Below are positions 32,619 to 42,596 of a stretch of DNA of 64,000 bases, in pieces. Both the position numbers and the translations under genes were made by a program. The DNA is from Dipteronia dyeriana. Taxonomy: Eukaryota; Streptophyta; Magnoliopsida; Sapindales; Sapindaceae. Position 1 is the first letter of the stretch. Each line of letters starts with the position of its first letter. The stretch is taken from assembly GCA_032871835.1 (NCBI GenBank), contig CM065296.1, positions 51,613,288-51,677,287 on the forward strand, given 5' to 3'. The notes beneath the pieces were generated by a model that made no database searches, was not told the origin of the DNA, and saw only the letters and a list, made by a program, of their open reading frames with translations.

Positions 32619-34081
32619 GCTACTCCATGACAAAACCTTTACACAATGATCACTCATAATCAATGTTTATTGCATTCTCACATCCTCACATTACAAAGAG
32701 ATATTTCTAGACTAACATGTCTTCAAGAATCTTCAAGAATATATTCACACATTCAAAGCATCTGTGAGACAAGAACAACCAAAAGAAATCTTCTACAAAG
32801 AAGATAGGTGAGATAAACAAACAATATACAAAACAAAACAAAAATTCCCTTATCTCTTCTTATCTCATGCAAACAAGAATTATTTCTCCCCTTTAAGACA
32901 AAGTTTCTCCCCCTTAATGGATTGTCTCCCCTTTTATATCAAAAGTAAGTAACATGGTGAGGAAAACACTTTCTCCCCATTTTTGGCAAAGAATAGACAA
33001 AAACATATTACACAACCTAGAGAGAGAGAGATAAATGCCAATTGAAAATACCTACAGGGTTATAAGGGATGCAAAATAAAATCAGGAGATAATGAGAAAA
33101 CAAGTTGTATAGAGAACTAAGTTTAACAAACTAAGCTCCCCCTTAACATATGCTCCACATGTTAATAAGCAAGTAAACTTGTTTACAAGGGAATCACACA
33201 ATCACACATTGCAATCAATAACAAATTACCATTATTTTTTTAGAATTAATAAGAGAATCATAGATATTTCATTACCCTCTAAAAAATAATCTCTCATTGC
33301 TAATGAATCAAGCACATTAACCAAAAATGTGTGCGTGTGAAAATGCTTCTAGTGTATATACAAGGAGTGATTGTGATATCAACATGCAAACCACTTCAAC
33401 ACCTATCCATCTAAAGCTTTTCCAATCAAGGTCAAACCGATTATCATCCAGATTTTTGCTTTAAAGAGAATAGGTTTCAACATATGAGCGTGTGTGTGCA
33501 TGTGGCTCGTCATTCCATTTCTGTTTTTCAACCCGAGCAATAACAATTTTCAACTATACTCCATTTTAAGCCTTCCTCCATTTATTTTTAGGCTTTGTAT
33601 CGAAGATTTTTTTTAAATTATTCTTTTTCAACACTTCTTTGATTTTTCTAACATAAACATATACTCTTCATGATGGCTTTCTCTCATCACAATGGTGTAA
33701 CCTTTTCCTACATTGGGCGGCTTCACAACCAATGTGTGTAGCCCTTTCCATGAAGGTGCTCGTTGAGTTCTATGTAGATGCCGAAGCAAAATGGATACTA
33801 ACCATAGATCATCTATCATGTACTAGACAATGAACTTCAAGATGCATCCATAATCTACATGCTTTCAAACTCAATTACTCAAACTTAGACATATAAGAGA
33901 AGCATTTGTGCAGTTTTAAAAACAACATTTACAAAGACTTAAGTGCATGATCTAGAAGCAATAAAAGCTATTTTATCAAGATCATTACTTCTCACATGAG
34001 TAGGTCTCAAAGAAATAGATATACAATATAGTTTTGTTTATCAAGCCACTCATAACCACACACAAGCAATAATCAACACAT
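32619..34081 (-). other. SIRE-like 3' non-coding region
   Basis: About 1.5 kb between the RNase H end and the PPT. No ORF with family features; a 63-codon minus ORF at 33628-33819 has no recognisable motif. Several purine-rich blocks on the minus strand (near 32890, 32915, 32970, 33135) look like repeated or decoy PPTs. SIRE elements often carry an envelope-like ORF here; I see none. Confidence 0.65.
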
Positions 34082-34173
34082 ATCATGCCAATGGATCATC
34101 TAAGAGATACAAATCTCTCTTTGTCCAAGGGCTTTGTGAATAAGTCTGAAAGTTGATTTTTAGAAGGCATATG
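34082..34173 (-). pseudogene. SIRE-like RNase H C-terminal end
   Basis: Minus strand reads HMPSKNQLSDLFTKPLDKER, the end of Copia RNase H, continuing the frame broken at 40889 by the Gypsy B insertion. Confidence 0.8.
34169..34173. other. Target-site duplication ATATG (left)
   Basis: ATATG, repeated at 40884-40888. Removing the element and one copy joins the two halves of the Copia RNase H. Confidence 0.95.
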
Positions 34174-34922
34174 TGATGAGAACAAGGCGGCTGCATCAAA
34201 TGATCCATTGCATGTTCCGGTTGGGCCAATGACAAGGGCAAGAGCTAAGAGATTCAAAGAAGCACTAAATGGCCTAATTCAAGACACTTGGGCAGATTTT
34301 GAATTGTTGAAGTCCAAGACAAGCCCACATGAAGACCAAGGCATAATTAATGTCATCAAGGAAATTGATTGGGCCGAATAAGGAAGACTTGGGTGTGTGG
34401 CACAAGCTATGAGAAGAGTCAACTTTGGCTGATTTATTCCCTTTTAATTTCCAAAGAATAATAGTTGATTTATTTCCCAAATTAAGGGGCTGATTTGTTT
34501 CCAGATTTAGCTTTCCAATTAGGGAGCAAGTCAATAGTTTCTTGAATTAGTTTTCTTCTGATTATAAGGCCTTAATGGCCGAATTATCTTGTTTCCTTTT
34601 AGGATGGCTTATAGCCTTTCTTTTCGTTTAGGGTTTTAGTATATAAAGGAACGAATTGGATGTAATTCGATAGACTTGAATTGAATAAAAAATTTGTGAG
34701 AGTTCATCTCATTTTGGTTCTGAAAACTTGACTTATCACTCACATCTTCTTCTTGTTCTTGAGTGTGGCATCTTCAACTTCTTGATACCGTTGGTTCTTA
34801 CCTCCTTATAGGTAATGGGTCATGGTACGATAACGTTCTTGTTTGTAAACTTGGTTAGTAAACGATCCTTCGTTACCATATATTGGTTCCGGGTCTCACA
34901 GCTCTTGGTGAGTTTCAAATCA
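34174..34922 (+). repeat. Gypsy B 5' LTR
   Basis: Starts TGATGAGAACAAGG and ends TTTCAAATCA. It encodes, in the sense frame, the family C-terminal tail ([19 protein letters not shown]). A TATA box is at 34640-34648 and an AATAAA signal at 34684-34689. Confidence 0.93.
34640..34648 (+). promoter_or_regulatory. LTR TATA box
   Basis: TATATAAAG after AGGGTTTTAG; conserved in every LTR of this family (31371-31380 minus, 45682-45690 plus). Probably the U3/R promoter, with transcription starting shortly downstream. Confidence 0.65.
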
Positions 34923-34924
34923 GT

Positions 34925-34936
34925 TGGTATCAGAGC
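34925..34936 (+). other. Primer binding site of Gypsy B
   Basis: TGGTATCAGAGC, two bases after the LTR; perfect initiator tRNA-Met type. Confidence 0.93.
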
Positions 34937-35003
34937 TTAGGCTTCTAAATCAGGTTTAATATATCCTTGTTCTTTCTCTTCTCTGTATTTGTTTGTTTAA
35001 AAA

Positions 35004-35175
35004 AAAAAGGCTTGCTTGAGTCCAATTGATCAAGGTTAGTAAAAAAAAAAAAACATTTGATCAAATCCGGTACCAAAAAAAAAAATACCTAAAGCTTGCT
35101 TGAGTCCACTTGATTAAGGTCGGTAAAAAAAAACACTTGCTTGAGTCCACTTGATCAAGTTCGGTAAAAAAAAGT
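35004..35175 (+). repeat. Gypsy B leader tandem repeats with A runs
   Basis: GCTTGAGTCCACTTGATCAAG-like units (about 38 bp) recur four times, separated by runs of 8-13 A. Same block, inverted, as 30835-31020 in Gypsy A. Confidence 0.85.
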
Positions 35176-35548
35176 ACAATTTTTTTTGGGTCGTGTAGTT
35201 GAACCTATATCAACTATTTCTATTCCTAATCTTGATTTCGTGCATTGATATTCAAAATAAAATTTAATAGCTAAAGAATTCTGTCTTCATTATTCTTGTC
35301 CTTTTGTTTTGTTACTTCTATTTTTCTTGTACTTCTTATGAGTGTCCGTAAAAGTCAAAAAAAAAAGAAGGAAGAACTGAAAGAGTTAACAAAGAGTGGA
35401 AAAAGGCAAGAGTTTGTGAGCTCATCAGAGGGTAAAAGCCAAACAATTGAGTGAAAACATGAGTGTGAGTGCCACCATCTTTGAGAGTAAACACGTGCGG
35501 GAGTGTTTGTGAGGCTTACTAATTTCTTTTGTTTTGCAGGTTTCAAAT

Positions 35549-36690
35549 ATGTCACATGATAAAAGTAGAGATTTATCTGATGATGCACCAGAAACGATAG
35601 ATCTTAATTTATTGTATAAAGCCATACAAAAAAACATGGAGCGGATGGAGATTAAGATTTGTGAGGTGCATGATAGGATAGATAAGGTGGAGTCTAGTTC
35701 ACAAAAGGTGCAACCAATTAGAGTTCCTAATGTGGAACGAAGAGAAAGAAACCCACCTATGGATGATTATGAAGATGATTATGGGAATGACCTAGAGGAG
35801 GGTGATCGCATGTCCAATGTGGGTGCGGGCAGATTGAGGCATGAAATGGGAGGTAGAGGAGTTAGGTATGGGAATAGAGAAGATAGGTATGGGTATAGAG
35901 GAGATAGATATGGAGAGATGGCTGATAATAATATGGGTAGTATAAATGTGAAAATCCCAACGTTCCAAGGTAAAACTGATCCCGAAGCTTATTTAGAGTG
36001 GGAGAAAAGAATAGAATTGGTATTTGACTGTCATGACTATTCTGAATTAAAGAAGGTAAAGTTGGCTGCCATAGAATTTACTGATTATGCTATCGTTCGG
36101 TGGGATCAATTGATTGTGAGTAGAAGATGGAATGGAGAAAGAAGTATTGAGACTTGGTAGGAGATGAAAGCTGTCTTGAGGAAGCGTTTCATTCTGAGTC
36201 ACTATTATAGGGGTTTGTTTCAAAAATTACAAACCCTTACTCAAGGGTCTAAGTGTGTTGAAGATTACTACAAGGAGATGGATATAGCCATGATTCGAGC
36301 TGATGTAGAGGAAGACCGAGAGGCTACTATGGCTAGGTTTTTAAGTTGACTAAACCGAGACATAGCAAATGTGGTGGAGTTGCAACATTATGTTGAATTG
36401 AGTGACATGGTACACATGGCAATTAAGGTGGAACAACAGTTGAAGAGAAAGAGTTCCACACGGGTTGGGCAAAATTCAGGTTCTTCATCATCATGGAAAT
36501 CGAATTGGAGCAAGAGGGATGACTAGCCTAGTTTCAAGGCCAAGGCCGAATCTTCTAGAGATCATAAAGTCAGAGGCACATTAAAATAAGGTACACCTGA
36601 TTCTCAACCTTCTAGAAATCGTGACATTAAGTGCTTTAAGTGTTTAGGAGCAGGTCATATTGCATCTCAATGCCCAAACAAGAGAGTATC
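35549..36690 (+). pseudogene. Gypsy B gag with zinc knuckle
   Basis: The ATG at 35549 (MSHDKSRDLSDDAPETIDL) lies just after a TTTTGTTTTGCAG tract. It encodes MERMEIKICEVHDRIDKVES, the RYGNREDRYGYRGDRYG spacer and the gag domain (KIPTFQGKTDPEAYLEWEK). A TAG at 36158-36160 replaces the Glu codon in TWEEMK; further stops lie near 36347, 36525 and 36587. The knuckle CFKCLGAGHIASQC near 36637-36678 is complete (C-x2-C-x4-H-x4-C). Nucleocapsid function is lost through the stops. Confidence 0.88.
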
Positions 36691-37272
36691 GAATTTGAAG
36701 GATGATGGTGAGATCGAATATGAGGGTGAATCTGATGATGAGTCCATGCCACCTTTGGCGAAGGCAAGTGATATTGAATATCGGGTGGACGGAGAGCTTT
36801 TGGTGGCGAGAAGATCTCTTAGTGCTCAAGCCAAGGAAGATGATGAGGTACAACGTGACAATATTTTTCATACCCGCTGCCATGTTAATGATATGGTATA
36901 TAGCATGATCATTGACGGGGGGAGTTGTACTAATGTGGCTAGCACTAATTTTGTGGAGAAATTGAATTTAGCCACTTTGAGGCATCCAAAACCATATAAG
37001 TTACAGTGGTTAAATGATAGTAGGGAAATCAAGGTGACTAAACAAGTGTTGGTGACATTTTCAATTGGAAAGTACAAAGATGAAGTCCTTTGTGATGTGG
37101 TACCAATGAATGCGGGACATATCCTTTTGGGGAGACCATGGCAGTTCGATAGGCATGTGACCCATGATGGGTATACCAATAGATACTCTTTTGTACTCAA
37201 TAAAAAATCAATCACTCTTGTACCTTTAATCCCAAAACAAGTGTATGAAGATCAAGTAAGGTTAAGAAAATA
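36691..37272 (+). pseudogene. Gypsy B aspartic protease
   Basis: Open from the knuckle to a TAG at 37271. Acidic linker, VARRSLSAQAKEDDEVQRD, then SMIIDGGSCTNVAS with catalytic Asp (DGGS instead of the usual DSG/DTG, the same in A and C, so a family trait), GHILLGRPWQFD and the FVLNKKSITLVPL end. The protease matures Gag-Pol in the particle. The charged linker to RT follows, with frameshifts. Confidence 0.85.
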
Positions 37273-37454
37273 GAGAGATGTCAAAAAAGAGAGTGAGAGT
37301 GAGATTTCCAAAGAAAGAGAGAGAAAAGAAAAAGATTATGATATAGCAAAAAAAGAAAAAAAAAGATGAAAAAGAAAAAGAGGTTGTTGAGAAAAAGAGA
37401 GAGAGAAAACAAGTAAGCTTTTATGCAAGGGAGAGTGAGGTCAAAAAGGCTCTA

Positions 37455-38797
37455 TTTTCAAATCAGCCAATGATTATACTTTTGTACAAAGAGGCTTGCT
37501 TTAGTACTAATGAACTTAACCTTTCCTTGCCTAGTGTTGTTGTTTCTCTATTGCAGGACTTTGAAGAAGTGTTTACCGAAGAGATGCCTATTGGTTTACC
37601 AACAATAAGGAGGAATGAGCACCAAATTGACTTTGTACCTGGAGCACCCATCCCCAATAGACCAGCATATAGAAGTAATACTGAGGAGACAAAGGAACTT
37701 CAAAGGCAGGTTATTGAGCTCATGGAAAAGGGATATGTACGTGAGAGCATGAGTCCTTGTGCGGTTCCCGTATTGCTTATGCCAAAGAAGGATGGAACAT
37801 GGAGGATGTGCGTTGATTATTGTGCCATCAACAATATCACTGTAAAGTATCGACATCCTATTCCTAGATTAGATGATATGCTTGATGAATTACATGGTTC
37901 TATTGTTTTTACTAAAATTGATCTTAAAAGTGGATATCATCAAATTAGGATAAAGGAAGGTTATGAGTGGAAAACTGCTTTCAAAACAAAATATGGATTA
38001 TATGAGTGCTTAGTTATGCCTTTTGGATTAACTAATGCACCAAGTAATTTCATGAGATTAATGAACCATGTTTTGCGTGCTTTTATTGGAAAGTTTGTGG
38101 TTGTTTATTTTGATGACATTCTGATTTATAGCAAAAACTTGGATTAGCATGTTGAACATTTAAAACTTGTTTTAGGTGTTTTAAAAACAGAAAAGTTGTT
38201 TACTAATCTCAAAAAGTGCACCTTTTGCACCGATAAACTTGTATTTCTGGTTTTTGTTGTTAGTGCTAAGGGAATTAGGGTTGATGAAGAAAAGGTTAAG
38301 GCAATTAAGAAGTGTCCGAAACCTACCAATGTGGGACAAGTGAGAAGTTTTCATGGGTTGGCTAGTTTTTATAAGAGGTTTGTGAAAGATTTTAGTAGTG
38401 TAGCTGCACCTTTAACCGAAGTTATCAAAAAGAATGTGGGTTTTAAGTGGGGTAATGAACAAGAAAAGGCATTTAATTTGATTAAGGAAAAATTAACTAA
38501 TGCACCTTTGCTTGCTTTGCCTGACTTTGCTAAAAATTTTGAGATTGAGTGTGATGCTTCAGGAATAGGTGGAGTTGTTCTAATGCAAGAAGGTCATCCC
38601 ATTGCATATTTTAGTGAGAAGATAAGTGGAGCATCCTTGAATTATCCTACCTATGACAAAGAGATGTACTCTTTGATTAGAGCATTGGAAACTTGGCAAC
38701 ACTACCTTTGGCCAAAATAATTTGTGATTCACACGGATCATGAGTCCTTGAAGCATATAAAGGGGCAGCACAATCTAAATAAGGGCATGCCAAGTGG
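37455..38797 (+). pseudogene. Gypsy B reverse transcriptase and RNase H
   Basis: RT motifs: [68 protein letters not shown] with intact YxDD. A TAG replaces Glu in NLDEHVEHL (38145-38147). RNase [18 protein letters not shown] (one Gly-Ile pair shorter than A), [18 protein letters not shown], a stop at [15 protein letters not shown] (38718-38720), and a one-base deletion in NLNKRHAKW near 38785 shifts frame into the integrase part. Confidence 0.88.
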
Positions 38798-40332
38798 GTG
38801 GAGTTCATTGAAACATTTCCATATGTGATCAAGTACAAAAAAGGTAAGGAAAACGTAGTCGCTGATGCTCTGTCAATAAGGTACATTCTACTTTCTACTT
38901 TGGATGCTAAATTATTTGGTTTTGAATACATTAAACAATTGTATGTGGAAGATTCTTATTTTATCAATGTGTTCAATGCATGTGAAAAGGCTGCATTTGG
39001 TAATTTTAATAGGCATGATGGATTTTTGTTTAGAGAAACTAAATTATGTGTGCCTAAGAGTTCTTTGCATGAATTGCTTGTTAGAGAAGCTCATGGAGGA
39101 GGTTTGATAGGGCATTTTGGTGTAGCTAAGACGATAGATACTTTGCATGAACATTTGTTTTCGCCTTATATGAAACGTGATGTAGAAAGAATCTGTGCGA
39201 AATGCATTACTTGTAGACAAGCAGAGTCTAGGATTAAGCCTCATGGATTGTATACTCCTTTGCCTATACCTAGTGGACCTTGGATTGATATTTCTATGGA
39301 TTTTGTGTTGGGTTTGCCTAGGTCAAAAAGGGGCAGGGACTCTATATATGTGGTTGTGATAGGTTTTCTAAAATGGCACATTTCATTCCTTGTCATAAAA
39401 CCGATGATGCATCACATATTGCTGATTTGTTTTTCAAAGAAATTGTGAGATTGCATGGCATGCCTAAGACCAATGTTTCGGATAGAGATGCTAAGTTCTT
39501 AAGCTACTTTTGGAAGACTTTATGGGGTAAGTAAGGCACTAAACTTTTATTTTCTACTACTTGTCATCCACAAACTGATGGTCAAACTGAAGTATTTAAT
39601 AGGACTTTATCTACCTTGTTGCGTGCTATGATACAAAAGAACTTGAAAACATAAGAGGATTGTCTGCCGCATGTAGAGTTTGCTTATAATAGGAGCGTGC
39701 ATTCTGCAACTCATTTTTTGCCTTAGAAATTGTGTATGGTTTTAACCCATTGACTCCTTTGGATTTAATTCCTTTACCTGTAAATGAGCATGTTAACTTG
39801 GATGGAAAGAAAAAGGTAGATTTTGTTAAGCAAATCCATGAAAAGACTCGGCTAATCGTAGAGAGACGAACTGAGCAATACGCCAATCAAGCAAATAAAG
39901 GGCGTAAGAAGGATGTGTTTGAGCCCGGTGATTGGGTGTGGTGTTAAGTGGAGTTCTAAACTACTTCTTAGGGGAGATGGCCCATTTCAAGCTATTGAAA
40001 GAATTAATGACAGCGCATACAAGTTGGATCTTCCAGGTGAGTATAATGTTAGTGCAAGCTTTAATGATTCTGATTTGTCTCCTTTTGATATAGGTGACTA
40101 TTTGAGGACAAATCCTTTTCAAGAGAGAGGGAATGATGAGAATAAGGCGGCTGCATCAAATGATCCATTGCATGTTTCGGTTGGGCCAATAACAAGGGCA
40201 AGAGCTATGAGATTCAAAGAAGCACTAAATGGCCTAATTCAAGACAATTGGGCTGATTTTGAATTGTTGAAGTCCAAGATAAGCCCACATGAAGACCAAG
40301 GCATAATTAATGTCTTCAAGTCAATTGATTAG
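38798..40332 (+). pseudogene. Gypsy B integrase with LTR-encoded tail
   Basis: [12 protein letters not shown], an HHCC domain ([17 protein letters not shown] ... CAKCITCRQ), [10 protein letters not shown], a frameshift near 39357, [26 protein letters not shown] (catalytic Glu kept). Stops at LWGKxGTK and KTxEDCLPH (39652-39654). From 39732 [15 protein letters not shown], then a small deletion at DWVW, and [16 protein letters not shown]. The frame runs through the PPT at 40121 into the 3' LTR and ends at 40332 after GPITRARAMRFKEALNGLIQ. No chromodomain is seen. Confidence 0.9.
40121..40133 (+). other. Polypurine tract of Gypsy B
   Basis: AAGAGAGAGGGAA directly before the LTR TG; also coding (QERGND). 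Confidence 0.9.
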
Positions 40333-40883
40333 GCCGAATAAGGAAGACTTGGGTGTGTGGCACAAGCTAGGAGAAGAGTCAACTTTGGATGATTTATTCC
40401 CTTTTAATTTCCAAAGAATAATAGCTGATTTGTTTCCCAATTTAAGGGGCTGATTTGTTTCCAGATTTAGCTTTCCAATTAGGGAGCAAGTCAATATTTT
40501 TTCGAATTAGTTTTCTTCTGATTATAAGGCCTTAATGGCCGAATTATCTTGTTTCCTTTTAGGATGGCTTATAGCCTTTCTTTTCATTTAGGGTTTTAGT
40601 ATATAAAGGAATGAATTGGATGTAATTCGATAGACTTGAATTGAATAAAAAAAATTGTGCGAGTTCATCTCTTTTTGGTTCTGAAAACTTCTCTTATCAC
40701 TCACATCTTCTTCTTGTTCTTGAGTGTGGCGTCTTCAACTTCTTGATACCGTTGGTTCTTACCGCCTTATAGGTAACGGGTCGCGGTCTGATAACGTTCT
40801 TGTTTGTAAACTTGGTTAGAAAACGATCATTCGTTGCCATATATTGGTTCCGGGTCTCACTGCTCTTGGTGAGGTTCATATCA
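40134..40883 (+). repeat. Gypsy B 3' LTR
   Basis: Starts TGATGAGAATAAGG, ends GGTTCATATCA, followed by the TSD ATATG. Pairs with 34174-34922. Confidence 0.95.
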
Positions 40884-40888
40884 ATATG

Positions 40889-42257
40889 TTCAAGAGTTAC
40901 TATTGAATGTTCAACAAGTTCTCTAATGAAATGATGCCTAATGTCTATATGCTTTGTGCGTGAGTGTTGAATCGGATTTTTAGAGATGTTAATGGCACTC
41001 ATATTATCACAATAGAGAGTCATTTTACCTTGATAAATCTCATAATCCTTGAGAATTTGTTTCATCCATAGAAGTTGTGTGCAAGCACTTCCGGTGGCAA
41101 TATACTCGGCTTCGGATGAAGAAAAAGAGACAGAATTTTGCTTCTTACTTTGCCAAGCAACCAAATTAATCCCCAAGTAAAAGCAGCAGCCTGATGTGCT
41201 TTTATGATCATCAATGTTTCCTGCCCAATCTGCATCACAATAGCTAACAAGAATATCATTAGTATCAAAAGAACAGAATAAACCAAGATTATGTGTTCCT
41301 TTTATATACCTAATGATTCTTTTAACGGCTTTCAAGTGAGATTCTTTTGGATTAGCTTGAAACCTTGCACACAAATCAACACTAAAACAAATATCCAGCC
41401 TACTAGCCATTAGGTAGAGAAGGCTACCTATCATGCTCCTATAGAGACTTTGATCAATATTTTTTCCTTTTTCATCTTTGTCAAGTTTTAAAGTAGTACT
41501 CACATGTGTTTCAAATTATTTTCCACTTTCAAGGCCAAATTTCTTAACAAGATTTCTAGTATATTTAGATTGAGACAACATGACCATTGCTAGATTGTTT
41601 CACTTGCATGCCAAGAAAGTAATTGAGTTCACCTACCATACTCATTTCAAATTCTCTTGACATAACATTCACAAAATCATCAACCTTGGTTTTACATGTA
41701 TACCCAAAAACATTGTCATCAATATATATTTGTGCAACAAAAATGTCATTGTCGTAATGCTTGACAAACAAAGTTCTATCAATACCACCTCTCCTATATT
41801 GGTTGTCAATAAGATATTGAGTCAACCTATCATACCAAGCTCTAGGGGCTTACTTAAGGCCATAAAGAGCATTTTTCAACTTAAACACATGATTAGGAGA
41901 GTGTGGGTCTACAAAACCCTTAGGTTGTTCAACATACACTTTTTCTTGAAGATATCCATTGAGAAAAGCACTTTTGACGTCCATCTGAAACAATTTGAAT
42001 TTTTTAAGACATGCAATGGACAACAAAAGCCTAATGGACTCAAGACGTGCAACGGGTGCAAAAGTCTCATCAAAGTCTACACCCTCAACTTGAGTGTATC
42101 CTTGAGCCACTAGTCTTGCTTTATTTCTCACTATCTTGCCACATTCATCGGTCTTACTCCTAAACACCCATTTTGTACCAATCACATTGATATCTTTTGG
42201 TCTAGGAACTAAGGACCATACTTCATTCCTCTCAAATTGATTTAGTTCTTCTTGCAT
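40889..42257 (-). pseudogene. SIRE-like RT and RNase H
   Basis: RT part 1 (42257-41850): [72 protein letters not shown] stop follows near 41850. Part 2 (41825-41565): QIYIDDNVFGYTCKTK, the YxDD motif intact, and LNYFLGMQVKQS. A further stop and shift lead to 41503: the RT connection (MIGSLLYLMASRLDI) and RNase H (YCDADWAGNIDDHKSTSGC, SSSEAEYIATGSACTQLLWM, LYCDNMSAINISKNPIQHSRTKHID). It is broken at 40889 by Gypsy B and ends at 34082. Confidence 0.9.
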
Positions 42258-42596
42258 GACATTAACCCAATATTCTTCAATAATTGCTTTATTAATATTT
42301 TTGGGCTCAATTTGAGAAGTGTAGCAAGCATATGAAATTTGGTTAGCTAGTTGCCTTCTAGTTATTCAAATCACCTATGATATCTTGGTTGTAATGCATG
42401 TTCCTAAGTCTAGAATTAAAATTTTCAACATCTTGTTGGTTATCATTCAAACGATTTTATAACTCTTGACTTTCTTCTCTAGCAACACTATCATTATCAT
42501 CATTATGACTAGACTCACTTTCATCACAACTAGTCACATCAATAAGTGCTTTAGTGTCATTCAACAAATCAGCTATTGATCATGACCCTAGCCACA
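42258..42596 (-). other. SIRE-like integrase-RT spacer
   Basis: A degenerate part of pol between integrase and RT. The minus strand is acidic/Ser-rich with several stops (antisense ATCATTATCATCATTATGAC). No independent gene. Confidence 0.6.

Larger units (their letters stand above)
34174..40883 (+). mobile_element. Gypsy B, complete CRM-like element
   Basis: Two LTRs of 749 and 750 bp, PBS, gag, protease, RT, RNase H, integrase and PPT, 6.7 kb in all, flanked by the perfect 5-bp TSD ATATG (34169-34173, 40884-40888). By eye the LTRs differ at about 39 positions (about 5%), so the insertion is moderately old. Stops occur throughout. It sits in the RNase H of the SIRE-like Copia, so it is younger than that element. 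Confidence 0.95.

Noticed and set aside
33628..33819. Envelope-like ORF in the SIRE-like 3' region
   Set aside because: Looked for because some SIRE elements have one; the only ORF is 63 codons with no membrane or coiled-coil features.
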